This document shows positions 25,045-33,334 of a stretch of DNA of 38,859 bases, in pieces. Source of the stretch: Gammaproteobacteria bacterium (GTDB lineage: Bacteria; Pseudomonadota; Gammaproteobacteria; S012-40); NCBI GenBank assembly GCA_029883265.1, contig JAOUJM010000020.1:1-38859 (forward strand), read 5' to 3'. The first letter of the stretch is position 1, and each line of letters starts with the position of its first letter. The position numbers and the translations under genes are program-made. The notes below the pieces were generated by a model. It searched no databases. It was not told where the DNA came from and saw only the letters and a program-made list of their open reading frames with translations.

Positions 25045-27390
25045 ATGGCGCTTGATCCCGATGACGAGATCTTACAAGACTTCTTAGTCGAAGGTGGAGA
25101 AATTCTCGAACTGCTTGGTGAGCAGTTGGTCGACCTTGAACAGCGTCCGGCGGATGCTGAACTGCTTAATGCGGTTTTTCGCGGATTCCACACCATTAAA
25201 GGTGGTGCAAGTTTTGTAAGTCTCGATAATATGGTCGAGGTTTGTCACGTGGCCGAAGATGTGTTTAATCTATTGCGCCAAGGTGAAAAACAAGTCGATT
25301 CACATTTAATGGACGTGATGTTACAAGTTCTGGATGTAGTAAACGACATGTTCGATAGTGTACGTGGCGGTAGAGAACCGGAACCCGCTAGCGCTCAATT
25401 AATTACTGAATTAAAATCCCTGCAAAAGAAAGACAGTGCCCCACCTCCACCCACAGCACCTGCGCCACAAACCGACGTTGCACCCGTTGCAAAAAAATCA
25501 CCCACGGAAACGGTTGGTCCTAGTGGTGACGAGGGTGATATTTCTGATGATGAGTTTGAACGCTTATTGGATGCCTTGGATGAATCAGAAACTGATGTGA
25601 CACAAGTGCTGGAAACCAGTAATGATGCAACACAAGAACTGGATGCCGATGAAGAAATTTCAGATGATGAATTCGAAGCATTATTAGATGATTTGCATGG
25701 CAAAGGCCAACACGGTGGTACGCCTCAAGGTGAATCTGTTGCATCAACGGCACCAGCCTCTAGCCCAAGTCAATCAAGTTTTGAAGATGAGGAAATTACG
25801 GAACAGGAATTTGAAGCACTGTTAGATAATTTACATGGCTCGGGTAAACATGGGGGTGTACCTCAAGCAGCCATAGAAGAACAAGAAGCTCAACGTAGCC
25901 AGAGTGCTAGTGCTGGTTCCGATGATATAACTGAAGAGGAGTTTGAAAAACTACTCGATGATTTACATGGACAAGGACAATTCAAGGCGGCGCCAGTTAG
26001 TACTGCTACTACGTCTACACCAACTCCTACGCCAACTCCAACTCCAGTCGCTGCAGTCGCACCTGAAAAGCCCACTGTAGTTGAGCAAGTGGCTGTCGCA
26101 GAAAAACCTGTCACTGCTGCACCTGCGCCAGCTCAAGAACCTGTCACAAATGCGGCTGGTAACAAAGATGTAAAGGCGAAAACCGGAAAAGATACTCAAG
26201 GGGGAGAGTCAACGGTTCGTGTGGATACTAAACGTCTCGATGACATTATGAACATGGTTGGGGAACTGGTGCTAGTACGCAACCGTCTTGTTACTTTGGA
26301 GAGTGCGTTAGGGAATGAAGATATTGCGCAAGCCATTGGCAACTTGGATTTGGTCACAGCTGATTTGCAAACCGCAGTAATGAAAACGCGCATGCAGCCA
26401 ATTAAAAAAGTGTTTGGACGTTTTCCTCGAGTGGTGCGCGATCTTGCGCGTAGTCTACGCAAAGAAGTCAATCTAGAATTACAGGGTGAAGACACAGATT
26501 TAGATAAGAATCTTGTCGAAGCTTTGGCTGATCCGTTAGTGCATTTAGTTCGTAACGCTGTAGATCACGGCATAGAAATGCCGGACATACGCCAAGCTGC
26601 TGGTAAACAGCGTGCTGGAACCGTGTTGCTTGCGGCTGAGCAAGAAGGTGATCACATTTTACTAACCATTAGTGACGATGGCGGTGGCATGGATGCCAAT
26701 GTGTTGCGCGACAAAGCAGTTGAAAAAGGTTTGATGGATAAAGACAACGCTGCACGTCTCAGCGACAAAGATGCTTACAATTTAATTTTTGCACCTGGAT
26801 TTTCAACCAAAGATGAAATATCCGATATTTCTGGGCGTGGTGTGGGCATGGACGTGGTGAAAACACGTATTGTGCAATTGAATGGTGTGATTGATATTGA
26901 GTCGGAATTAGGCAAGGGTACACGACTTTCGATTAAAGTGCCTTTGACTTTAGCCATTATGCCAACCTTAATGGTTATGCTCGACACGCAGATTTTTGCT
27001 TTACCGTTAGTGAGTGTTAGTGAAATTTTCAATCTGGATCTGACTAATACTAATCTTGTTGATGGGCAACCCGTCATTATGTTACGAGAAAAACCATTAC
27101 CACTTTATTACTTGAAAGACTGGTTAGTGCATATGGACGAACCTGAACCTCATCCTGACCAGGGGCATGTCGTGGTAGTAACCATCGGCAATCAAAAAGT
27201 TGGATTTGTCGTAGAGCATTTGATAGGTCAGGAAGAAGTGGTGATCAAGCCCTTAGGTGCGTTATTACATGGAACCGCAGGTTTATCAGGTGCCACGATT
27301 ACGGGTGACGGTCGTATCGCTTTAATTTTAGATGTGCCGAGTTTAGTTAAACACTATGCGCGCCGCGAACAACAAAGAGAATTCTCATGA
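25045..27390 (+). CDS. cheA: Chemotaxis histidine kinase CheA with repeat-bearing linker
   Basis: CheA phosphorylates CheY and CheB. The P1 domain has phospho-His49 in FHTIKGGASF. Residues about 130-385 are low complexity: four copies of an acidic motif of the form [DE]I[ST]xxEFExLLDxL begin near residues 165, 203, 249 and 293; copies 2-4 are followed by HG-K/S/Q-G segments, and a Thr-Pro run stands at about 324-334. I see no recognisable P2 (CheY-binding) domain. Then come P3 dimerisation (VDTKRLDDIMNMVGELVLVRNRL), the P4 ATPase (HLVRNAVDHGIE, DDGGGMD, FAPGFST, GRGVGMDVV) and the CheW-like P5. In Vibrio the CheA linker holds a region bound by ParP/ParC; the repeats may serve this role. Confidence 0.97.
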   Translation: MALDPDDEILQDFLVEGGEILELLGEQLVDLEQRPADAELLNAVFRGFHTIKGGASFVSLDNMVEVCHVAEDVFNLLRQGEKQVDSHLMDVMLQVLDVVNDMFDSVRGGREPEPASAQLITELKSLQKKDSAPPPPTAPAPQTDVAPVAKKSPTETVGPSGDEGDISDDEFERLLDALDESETDVTQVLETSNDATQELDADEEISDDEFEALLDDLHGKGQHGGTPQGESVASTAPASSPSQSSFEDEEITEQEFEALLDNLHGSGKHGGVPQAAIEEQEAQRSQSASAGSDDITEEEFEKLLDDLHGQGQFKAAPVSTATTSTPTPTPTPTPVAAVAPEKPTVVEQVAVAEKPVTAAPAPAQEPVTNAAGNKDVKAKTGKDTQGGESTVRVDTKRLDDIMNMVGELVLVRNRLVTLESALGNEDIAQAIGNLDLVTADLQTAVMKTRMQPIKKVFGRFPRVVRDLARSLRKEVNLELQGEDTDLDKNLVEALADPLVHLVRNAVDHGIEMPDIRQAAGKQRAGTVLLAAEQEGDHILLTISDDGGGMDANVLRDKAVEKGLMDKDNAARLSDKDAYNLIFAPGFSTKDEISDISGRGVGMDVVKTRIVQLNGVIDIESELGKGTRLSIKVPLTLAIMPTLMVMLDTQIFALPLVSVSEIFNLDLTNTNLVDGQPVIMLREKPLPLYYLKDWLVHMDEPEPHPDQGHVVVVTIGNQKVGFVVEHLIGQEEVVIKPLGALLHGTAGLSGATITGDGRIALILDVPSLVKHYARREQQREFS

Positions 27391-28451
27391 CAATAAAAGT
27401 GTTAGTGGTAGACGACTCCAGTTTTTTCCGTCGACAAATTTCAAAAATTTTGACTCAGGACAACCAAATCGAAGTAATCGATGTGGCGGTTGATGGACGT
27501 GAGGCTATTGATAAAGCTATTGCACTTAAACCCGACGTGATCACCATGGATGTTGAAATGCCCGTGCTTGATGGTATTTCGGCTGTTAAAGCGATTATGG
27601 CAAAAGCGCCAACGGCCATTCTCATGTTTTCCTCAGTCACGGTCGAAGGTGCCCGCGCCACTTTGGATGCCATTGAAGCAGGCGCTGTAGATTACTTGCC
27701 AAAACGATTTGAAGATATAGCACGCGATAAAGAACAAGTTGCGAAAATTCTTTGTGATCGAGTCAAAGCTGTTGGTTCAAAAGGTGCTCACGCTTTCAGT
27801 CAATTGGTTAAGACCACACCCAATGTAGTCACACCCAAAAAAGCCCCAGCACCCAAAGCAACAAGCGCACCTGTCGAAGCAGTGAAACCTAAGGCTCATT
27901 ATGAAGTACTTGCCATTGGCACTTCGACCGGTGGCCCGGTGGCATTGCAGTTGTTATTGACGGGTTTACCGGCGAATTTTCCCTTGCCTATTGTTATTGT
28001 GCAACATATGCCAGGTAGCTTTACCCCAGCGTTTGCACAACGTTTAGATCAAGCCTGTGACATTACCGTTCGACATGCGGAAGAAGGTGATCATTTGAAA
28101 CCGGGCGTGGCTTATTTGGCGCCGGGTGGAAAACAAATGCGAATCAAGCGCGGTATTATTCATATCGAGGAAAGCCAAGCCGGTCAAACTTACAAACCAA
28201 GCGTAGATATTACATTTGATGATTTAGCTGAAAACTATGGTGGCAATGTGCTTGCGGTTATTCTCACCGGCATGGGGCATGATGGCTGTGAAGCATCAAT
28301 TAAATTAAAAAATAAAGGCGCGACTATTTGGGCGCAAGATGAGGCTACAAGTGTGGTCTATGGGATGCCTGCGGCAGTTGCCGAAGCTGGCATTGTGGAA
28401 AAGATTTTGCCCATTGGCGACATTTCACAAACCATTCTTAGCAAGGTCTAA
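27387..28451 (+). CDS. cheB: Chemoreceptor methylesterase/deamidase CheB
   Basis: CheB demethylates and deamidates chemoreceptors for adaptation. The 354 residues comprise a receiver domain (acidic pair VVDDSSFFRR, Asp in VITMDVEMPVLDG), a Pro/Ala/Lys-rich linker (about 145-170), and the esterase domain with the catalytic Ser in IGTSTGGP, His in VQHMPGSFTP and Asp in LTGMGHDG. The start overlaps the cheA stop by four bases. No cheR lies nearby, so the matching methyltransferase must be elsewhere. Confidence 0.97.
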   Translation: MTIKVLVVDDSSFFRRQISKILTQDNQIEVIDVAVDGREAIDKAIALKPDVITMDVEMPVLDGISAVKAIMAKAPTAILMFSSVTVEGARATLDAIEAGAVDYLPKRFEDIARDKEQVAKILCDRVKAVGSKGAHAFSQLVKTTPNVVTPKKAPAPKATSAPVEAVKPKAHYEVLAIGTSTGGPVALQLLLTGLPANFPLPIVIVQHMPGSFTPAFAQRLDQACDITVRHAEEGDHLKPGVAYLAPGGKQMRIKRGIIHIEESQAGQTYKPSVDITFDDLAENYGGNVLAVILTGMGHDGCEASIKLKNKGATIWAQDEATSVVYGMPAAVAEAGIVEKILPIGDISQTILSKV

Positions 28452-28454
28452 GTT

Positions 28455-29195
28455 ATGGATGCGCTTAGTTTGCTGGGCGCAGCCATCGCAATTCTTGCGA
28501 TTCTATTCGGACAAATACTTGAAGGCGGACAAGTTGCTTCACTGCTGAATTTACCTGCATTAGTTATTGTGTTTGGCGGTTCTTTTGGTGCAGTGGTGCT
28601 ACAAACACCCGCTGCAGTATTAAAACGTGGTTTACGTTTATTTCACTGGATATTCATTCCACCGTCCTTGAATTTTTCTCAAGCCTTGAAACGTATCATG
28701 TATTGGGCCAGTGTTGCGAGACGCGATGGTGTGTTAGGTATTGAGCAAATTATTGGACATGAACACGAAGCGATTGTTCGCAAAGGTTTACAGTTACTGG
28801 TTGATGGCAAAGAACCTCACTATATTCGTAACGCCATGGAAATGGAAATTTATGCCGCTGAACGATACGACATGGCCGCCGCAAGAATGTATGAATCCAT
28901 GGGTGGTTATGCGCCGACTCTCGGCATAATTGGCGCGGTCATGGGTTTGATTTTAGTCATGGAAAATTTATCCGACCCCGAACGGCTCGGCGCCGGGATT
29001 GCCACCGCTTTTGTTGCGACGATTTATGGCATTGGACTAGCGAATCTTTTTTTATTACCCATTGCCAATAAACTAAAAACACTCATCGAACATCAAGCCA
29101 CTTTGCGTGAGATGTACATGGAAGGAATTGTTGGAATTTCCGAAGGTGATAATCCACGCAATATTGAACTCAAACTTCGAGGGTTGACAAAATAA
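28455..29195 (+). CDS. motC: Flagellar stator protein MotC (MotA/PomA family)
   Basis: A MotA-family stator ring subunit of 246 residues, named after the Pseudomonas gene at the same place. Four membrane helices are visible: LLGAAIAILAILFGQIL, LPALVIVFGGSFGAVVL, and the conserved pair MGGYAPTLGIIGAVMGLILVMENL and GAGIATAFVATIYGIGLANLFLLPIANKL. The cytoplasmic loop carries the charged residues that contact FliG. It starts three bases after cheB and overlaps motD by one base. The ion used (H+ or Na+) cannot be told from sequence alone. Confidence 0.94.
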   Translation: MDALSLLGAAIAILAILFGQILEGGQVASLLNLPALVIVFGGSFGAVVLQTPAAVLKRGLRLFHWIFIPPSLNFSQALKRIMYWASVARRDGVLGIEQIIGHEHEAIVRKGLQLLVDGKEPHYIRNAMEMEIYAAERYDMAAARMYESMGGYAPTLGIIGAVMGLILVMENLSDPERLGAGIATAFVATIYGIGLANLFLLPIANKLKTLIEHQATLREMYMEGIVGISEGDNPRNIELKLRGLTK

Positions 29196-29974
29196 TGCCT
29201 CGCCGACGTGTCAGACGATCAAAAGAAGATATTAATCGCTGGTTAATTTCTTATGCGGATTTTATAACCTTACTATTTGCTTTTTTTGTTGTGCTTTATG
29301 CTATGTCGACTATTAATGAAAGCAAATATCGGGTCATGGCAGAGACTTTAGAAGCGGCATTTTCAACTACACCTAAATCGTTGCAACCAATTCAAGTCGG
29401 CGAAGTGTCACGATCACCAAATAAGGCTGTGATCGAAACCTTTACCCAAGCACCTGCAGGTGACGGTGAGCTCTCAAATTTTGCGTCCATGGCGGCACAA
29501 GTGGAACAAGATCTAGCGGAATTGATTCAACAAGAATTAGTTCAGGTGAATCGTACTGAGGATTGGTTGGAAATTGAAATTAATTCAGAAATTTTATTTG
29601 CCAGTGGCAGTGCATTCATGGGAATACAATCGGTGCAAGTATTACAGCGCCTGTCAAGAATTTTGAAATCGGTACCGAATCCAATCAATGTTGAAGGTTT
29701 CACTGACAACCTGCCGATTAATAATGACCAATACACATCGAATTGGGAATTATCTGCCGCGCGTGCAGCCAGTGTGGTGCATTTATTTACCCGCGAAGGT
29801 GTGCAACCACAACGGTTGTCGGCCATTGCATATGGTGAGTTTCGCCCTAAAGCAAGTAATGATTTTGCGCGTGGGCGAAAACAGAACCGACGTGTGGTCA
29901 TTGCTGTGTTGGCGAAAGATTTTAATATGCGTCATACCATAGAAGCAAAACAAACACAGTCGGTTGCACCATAA
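29195..29974 (+). CDS. motD: Flagellar stator protein MotD (MotB/PomB family)
   Basis: The MotB-type partner of MotC, 259 residues. The single N-terminal helix (ISYADFITLLFAFFVVLYAMS) contains the ion-binding Asp22. A plug/linker region and an OmpA-like peptidoglycan-binding domain follow (INSEILFASGSAFM, VEGFTDNLPINND, NWELSAARAASVV, GRKQNRRVVI). The ATG overlaps the motC stop. As in Pseudomonas this second stator set may work beside a separate MotAB elsewhere in the genome; that is inference. Confidence 0.95.
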   Translation: MPRRRVRRSKEDINRWLISYADFITLLFAFFVVLYAMSTINESKYRVMAETLEAAFSTTPKSLQPIQVGEVSRSPNKAVIETFTQAPAGDGELSNFASMAAQVEQDLAELIQQELVQVNRTEDWLEIEINSEILFASGSAFMGIQSVQVLQRLSRILKSVPNPINVEGFTDNLPINNDQYTSNWELSAARAASVVHLFTREGVQPQRLSAIAYGEFRPKASNDFARGRKQNRRVVIAVLAKDFNMRHTIEAKQTQSVAP

Positions 29975-30005
29975 CTAAGACACATACGCCAATGGAGTCG
30001 CGTTT

Positions 30006-30797
30006 ATGAAAATATGGGCCATAGCCAATCAAAAAGGAGGCGTCGGCAAAACCACTACCGCAATTAATCTGGCTGGTATATTTTCGCGAACAAAACAGCG
30101 GGTGTTATTAGTTGACTTTGATCCGCAAGGCTCATTGAGCAGCTATTTAGGTTTAAACCCGGAACGTTTGAATCCTACGGCTTATCAATTGTTTCAAAAT
30201 GAAAGCACTTCGATCGCTGGCTTATATCAACATACCAAATTGCCCAACATCGCTATACTTGCCGCATCTACTGCCTTAGCTACGTTAGATAAACGCTTCG
30301 CCCAGCAACCAGGAAAAGGTTTGGTCCTTCATCAGGCCTTGATGGGTATCCAGCATCAATTTGACCAAGTGTTAATTGATTGTCCGCCGGTGTTAGGACT
30401 ATTAATGGTTAATGCGCTGGCTGCGGCACATCAATTAATTATACCCGTGCAAACAGAATTTCTTGCTTTGCAGGGTTTGCAGCGCATGTTGCACACCTTG
30501 GATATGGTGAATCATTCGCGCACAGAAAATTTAAACTCAATTATTGTGCCGACATTTTATGATAAGCGCACCCGTGCGGCGCAGCAGGCATTAACGGAAT
30601 TACGACAACGTCATCGTTCGTTGTTGTGGCCCGATGTTATTCCAGTGGATACCTTGTTTCGTGATGCCAGTCGCTTAGGTTCAGCCTTAACCCTCTTAAA
30701 ACCGAATGCCCGTGGTGCTCAAGCTTATGCACGTTTGTGGCGAAGCATAAGTCAAGACCAAGGCGAAATTAAAACCACACCCATGGAGCAAATATGA
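30006..30797 (+). CDS. parC: ParC, ParA-like ATPase for polar placement of chemotaxis arrays
   Basis: A 263-residue ParA-family ATPase. Motifs: deviant Walker A ANQKGGVGKTTT at the N-terminus, LLVDFDPQGSLSSYLG, and LIDCPPVLG. It is not a chromosome-partition ParA in context: no parB follows, and it sits between motD and a CheW-domain gene, exactly where Vibrio and Pseudomonas encode ParC, which brings chemosensory arrays to the cell pole and divides them between daughters. Its stop overlaps the ParP start (ATGA). Confidence 0.9.
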   Translation: MKIWAIANQKGGVGKTTTAINLAGIFSRTKQRVLLVDFDPQGSLSSYLGLNPERLNPTAYQLFQNESTSIAGLYQHTKLPNIAILAASTALATLDKRFAQQPGKGLVLHQALMGIQHQFDQVLIDCPPVLGLLMVNALAAAHQLIIPVQTEFLALQGLQRMLHTLDMVNHSRTENLNSIIVPTFYDKRTRAAQQALTELRQRHRSLLWPDVIPVDTLFRDASRLGSALTLLKPNARGAQAYARLWRSISQDQGEIKTTPMEQI

Positions 30798-31405
30798 TGG
30801 ATAGTGATGATGAATTATTAGCAGAGCAAAACGAAGTTCTGCAAGATTATCTCTCAAGCCTATTAACCCCTCCCGGTGAGAGCACGGCAAGCTTGCCGCA
30901 AAACAAAACAAAATCAAAATTTCATCCGGCGACAAAATCCACCGATTCCGCAGGTGCTCAAACCGTACGTGAAATCTGCAGTTTTATGACATTCCAGGTG
31001 CAGGGGATTAAAGTTGCGATTCCACTAGCCGCATTTGCTGGGGTGCAACGTTTGATAGATGTGCCTGAAATGCAAAGCAATGGACAGGACTGGTACATGG
31101 GATGTATTCAGCGCGATCAAACACATGTGCATTTGATTGACAGTAAGCGCTTAATTTTGCCACCGGAAAAAGATAAGTCTAATGTCTCTGTGGAATTATC
31201 AAAGCAAACCCTAGTGATGATTGATGAAGGTCGTGTGGCCCTGCTTTGTGATCAAGTAGGAACGATTGCACGAATCAAACATGCCGCTATTCATTGGAGC
31301 AATGCCCAGCAAAAAAGAGCGTGGTTGGGTGGCGTGATTAGTAGTGAGCGTTGCGTGATTCTCGATATTAATGGTTTATTGGAAGCCATTGCCATGCGCT
31401 GCTAA
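30794..31405 (+). CDS. parP: ParP, CheW-domain array-localisation protein
   Basis: A 203-residue protein with a disordered, Ser/Lys/Thr-rich N-terminus (about 1-55) and a C-terminal CheW-like domain (EICSFMTFQVQGIKVAIPLAAFAGV, WYMGCIQRDQTHVHLIDSKRLILP, MIDEGRVALLCDQVGTIARI). In Vibrio, ParP links ParC to CheA and the receptors through such a domain. The linker here is short compared with what I recall for Vibrio ParP. Two adjacent ATGs (30794, 30797) are possible; the first overlaps the parC stop. A gap of 80 bases leads to cheW. Confidence 0.85.
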   Translation: MMDSDDELLAEQNEVLQDYLSSLLTPPGESTASLPQNKTKSKFHPATKSTDSAGAQTVREICSFMTFQVQGIKVAIPLAAFAGVQRLIDVPEMQSNGQDWYMGCIQRDQTHVHLIDSKRLILPPEKDKSNVSVELSKQTLVMIDEGRVALLCDQVGTIARIKHAAIHWSNAQQKRAWLGGVISSERCVILDINGLLEAIAMRC

Positions 31406-31485
31406 TTGGTACAAATGATGCTGAATTTGTCTATTGGTTGAAATAGCCAAAAAACTGTCATGGCCAGGGCAAAGAGGGGTAAAAC

Positions 31486-31965
31486 ATGAAGGCGGATTTA
31501 GTGCAATCGGAAAAAGGCGAGGTTATTCGTTGGGTAACCTTCCAACTCGCCAAAGAGACCTATGGGATTAATGTAACCCAGGTACGTGAAGTTTTGCGTT
31601 TTACCGAAATTGCGCCGGTCCCCGGTGCGCCCCATTATGTATTGGGCATTATCAACCTGCGTGGTAATGTGGTGACGGTCATTGATACCCGCAACCGTTT
31701 CGGTTTGGAATCCAAAGAAATCGATGACTCCAGTCGAATTGTCATTATCGAAGTCGATGGCCAGGAAGTCGGTATTTTAGTGGATAGTGTGGCCGAAGTT
31801 GTAGACTTAGCAGTCGCTGACATAGAACCTGCGCCGAATGTGGGCAATGAAGACGCTGCGCGATATATTCAAGGCGTGACCAGTTTGGAAGGTCAGTTGC
31901 TCATATTAGTGGATTTAAATCGTCTCTTGAGTGAAGAAGAGTTACAAGAAGTTACGAGCTACTAA
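31486..31965 (+). CDS. cheW: Chemotaxis coupling protein CheW
   Basis: CheW couples receptors to CheA. The 159 residues form a single CheW domain: VTFQLAKETYGINVTQVREVLRFTEIAPVPGAPHYVLGIINLRGNVVTVIDTRNRFGL is contiguous in the protein (given here as family landmarks: QVREV, PGAPHYVLGIINLRG, VITVID-like strand), and the last part has GILVDSVAEVV and ILVDLNRLLSEEE. AGAGGGG stands six to ten bases before the ATG. The DUF2802 gene begins one base after its stop. Confidence 0.96.
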   Translation: MKADLVQSEKGEVIRWVTFQLAKETYGINVTQVREVLRFTEIAPVPGAPHYVLGIINLRGNVVTVIDTRNRFGLESKEIDDSSRIVIIEVDGQEVGILVDSVAEVVDLAVADIEPAPNVGNEDAARYIQGVTSLEGQLLILVDLNRLLSEEELQEVTSY

Positions 31966-31966
31966 A

Positions 31967-32380
31967 ATGGATACTGGTGCGATTCTGGTAGTCGCCCTAA
32001 CACTGTTTGCATTCACCGGCATCAATGGCCTCATTGTTTTTTGGTTAATCGCCCGTAACCGCCGTTTTGAAAAAAAAATCACCCGTCAATATGAACAAAT
32101 ACGTGATGATAATAAGATTTTATTTGACGCAGAAGCACGAATGGGTGAGAAGTTGCATCGAATGGAAAAACAACTTAGATTTCTAAATGATCGTCAGGAC
32201 CAATTCAGTTTAAAAGAACCTAGTGAACAAACTTACCAATATGCTTTACGCTTAATGCGCGAAGGTAAAAACGATAAGACGATTATCGAGGAAAGTGGTT
32301 TAGGTCAAGGCGAACTTGATTTGCTAAAACGCATGCAGAAAGTGAAAAAAACTCAAACGCTACAAACTGTAGTCGATTAA
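31967..32380 (+). CDS. DUF2802 membrane-anchored protein
   Basis: A 137-residue protein of the DUF2802 family, regularly found after cheW in polar flagellates (Pseudomonas, Vibrio); the function is not established. One N-terminal helix (ILVVALTLFAFTGINGLIVFWLIA) is followed by a basic stop-transfer (RNRRFEKK), a coiled coil (about 45-85), and a short C-terminal helix-turn-helix-like tail (YALRLMREGKNDKTIIEESGLGQGELDLLKRM). I place the start at ATG 31967, just after the cheW stop; a frame extension to 31931 would overlap cheW by 35 bases and add a basic segment before the membrane helix. Confidence 0.8.
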   Translation: MDTGAILVVALTLFAFTGINGLIVFWLIARNRRFEKKITRQYEQIRDDNKILFDAEARMGEKLHRMEKQLRFLNDRQDQFSLKEPSEQTYQYALRLMREGKNDKTIIEESGLGQGELDLLKRMQKVKKTQTLQTVVD

Positions 32381-32674
32381 CTAACTTGCCTTTTGCGTAT
32401 TTTCGTTTAACAAGCTAGCATAAATCTCAGAGCGTTCTTTGGCATAACCCAGAGCGCGATATAGCGTGAACAGATCGGGAATCGTATTGACGGAATCATT
32501 GCGTACACGCTTGACGGCCATTTCCAAGGTGATGAGTGGTGCAGCGCTAATAATAATTTTTCTGGCGTTATACCAAGTTTCTGCATTGGGGTCAGCCATT
32601 AATTGGCCAAGCAGTGTTTGTTGGGTTTGTGCTAAATTAGCATAAAGTTCTTTTGTTTGCTCAATAATACTCAT
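32381..32674 (-). CDS. Small helical protein of unknown function
   Basis: I do not recognise this 97-residue protein. It is predicted to be mostly helical and soluble, with heptad-like Leu/Ile spacing (MSIIEQTKELYANLAQTQQ at the start, LYRALGYAKERSEIYASLL near the end), no signal peptide and no Cys. Its stop codon abuts the stop of the DUF2802 gene, so it converges directly with the chemotaxis operon. AGGG lies about ten bases before its ATG. A sigma-28-like element and a 9-base inverted repeat lie upstream, which would fit a late motility-related gene, but that is inference. Confidence 0.6.
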   Translation of the reverse strand: MSIIEQTKELYANLAQTQQTLLGQLMADPNAETWYNARKIIISAAPLITLEMAVKRVRNDSVNTIPDLFTLYRALGYAKERSEIYASLLNENTQKAS

Positions 32675-32705
32675 GATTCTATACCCTATTGTTATGGTTT
32701 ACGGT

Positions 32706-32733
32706 GGTTTAAATAATTTGCAAAATTTAAACC
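32706..32733. repeat. Inverted repeat upstream of the 97-residue gene
   Basis: GGTTTAAAT and ATTTAAACC form a perfect 9-base inverted repeat around a 10-base spacer, 32 bases before the ATG of the minus-strand gene. It could be an operator or a hairpin at the 5' end of the transcript. It is not followed by a T tract, so it is not a terminator. Confidence 0.5.
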
Positions 32734-32742
32734 GGTAAGACC

Positions 32743-32770
32743 ATATCGTATTCTGCGTGTATAAGCTTTA
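32743..32770 (-). promoter_or_regulatory. Possible sigma-28 promoter of the 97-residue gene
   Basis: On the minus strand: TAAAGCTT, 12 bases, TACGATAT. The -35 part matches 7 of 8 FliA consensus bases, the -10 part 5 of 8 with the CGATA core. The 12-base spacer is the same as in the other two candidates. It lies about 70 bases upstream of the start codon. Confidence 0.3.
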
Positions 32771-32841
32771 TTATAGATTTGAATTATGACGGCCGTATGA
32801 CATTGAGCGAGTTTTAAGGGTATATAGGTAAGTATTTGAAT

Positions 32842-32897
32842 GGAACAAAAAGAAAAAAGAGTTTGCATAACATGCAAAGAACTGATGTTATGCAAAC
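32842..32897 (-). terminator. Rho-independent terminator of the 56-residue gene
   Basis: On the minus strand, GTTTGCATAACAT and ATGTTATGCAAAC form a perfect 13-base stem with an 11-base loop, followed by TCTTTTTTCTTTTTG. It begins 14 bases after the stop codon of the small minus-strand gene. The stem is AT-rich, but the length and T tract make it convincing. Confidence 0.75.
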
Positions 32898-32911
32898 TAG
32901 AATGCAAAGCT

Positions 32912-33082
32912 TTAATCTGATTTTGATTGATTATTGGCGTTTTTAATTTGCAATAATTCTTGCACTTGACTGATAAGTCCCAAATCACCACAAAAAGCTT
33001 CCAATAAACGACCTTCTTCACCATTGATGCGACGTTCGTTAGTTTGTGGTAGTGATTGTTTTTCAGATTTATTAAATAACAT
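32912..33082 (-). CDS. Very small protein (56 residues) of unknown function
   Basis: A short gene with strong signals. The ATG is preceded by GGAG at seven bases, the frame runs 56 codons to TAA, and a terminator hairpin follows at once. The peptide begins MLFNKSEKQSLPQTNERRI and contains EEGRLLEAFCGDLGLISQVQELL, which looks like an amphipathic helix pair with one Cys, and ends in a polar Asn/Gln/Ser tail. It has no signal peptide or membrane helix. It lies divergent from the Aer-type receptor and next to the chemotaxis operon. I do not recognise the family. A longer frame on the same strand (32692-33024, another phase) lacks such signals and is rejected. Confidence 0.6.
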   Translation of the reverse strand: MLFNKSEKQSLPQTNERRINGEEGRLLEAFCGDLGLISQVQELLQIKNANNQSKSD

Positions 33083-33334
33083 ATAAAATCTCCAAGCTAT
33101 GTATTACAAAAATTGGCTTGAACATCCCTTTCGATAAGCACACTTTAGCAAAGAAAATTTAAGCTTTTATTAAAGCTGACAAGAAAAGCAAATATATTTT
33201 GTTGCTTGTTTAGACATTATCTTATTTGGGATCTAAACGCTTATATATTAAAGCGCTACTACTATCACGAGACTTAATCTTTTTTTAACTTGGTCGCTAA
33301 TTTATACAGAATAAACAGAAGAGTTGGGCTATAA

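Noticed and set aside
30006-30797. Chromosome or plasmid partition locus (ParA)
   Set aside because: No parB or centromere-like repeats follow; the position between motD and a CheW-domain gene identifies the chemotaxis ParC.
32692-33024. 110-codon minus-strand frame overlapping the small 56-residue gene
   Set aside because: It runs through the terminator hairpin and the inverted repeat, has no ribosome site, and conflicts with the better supported short gene.
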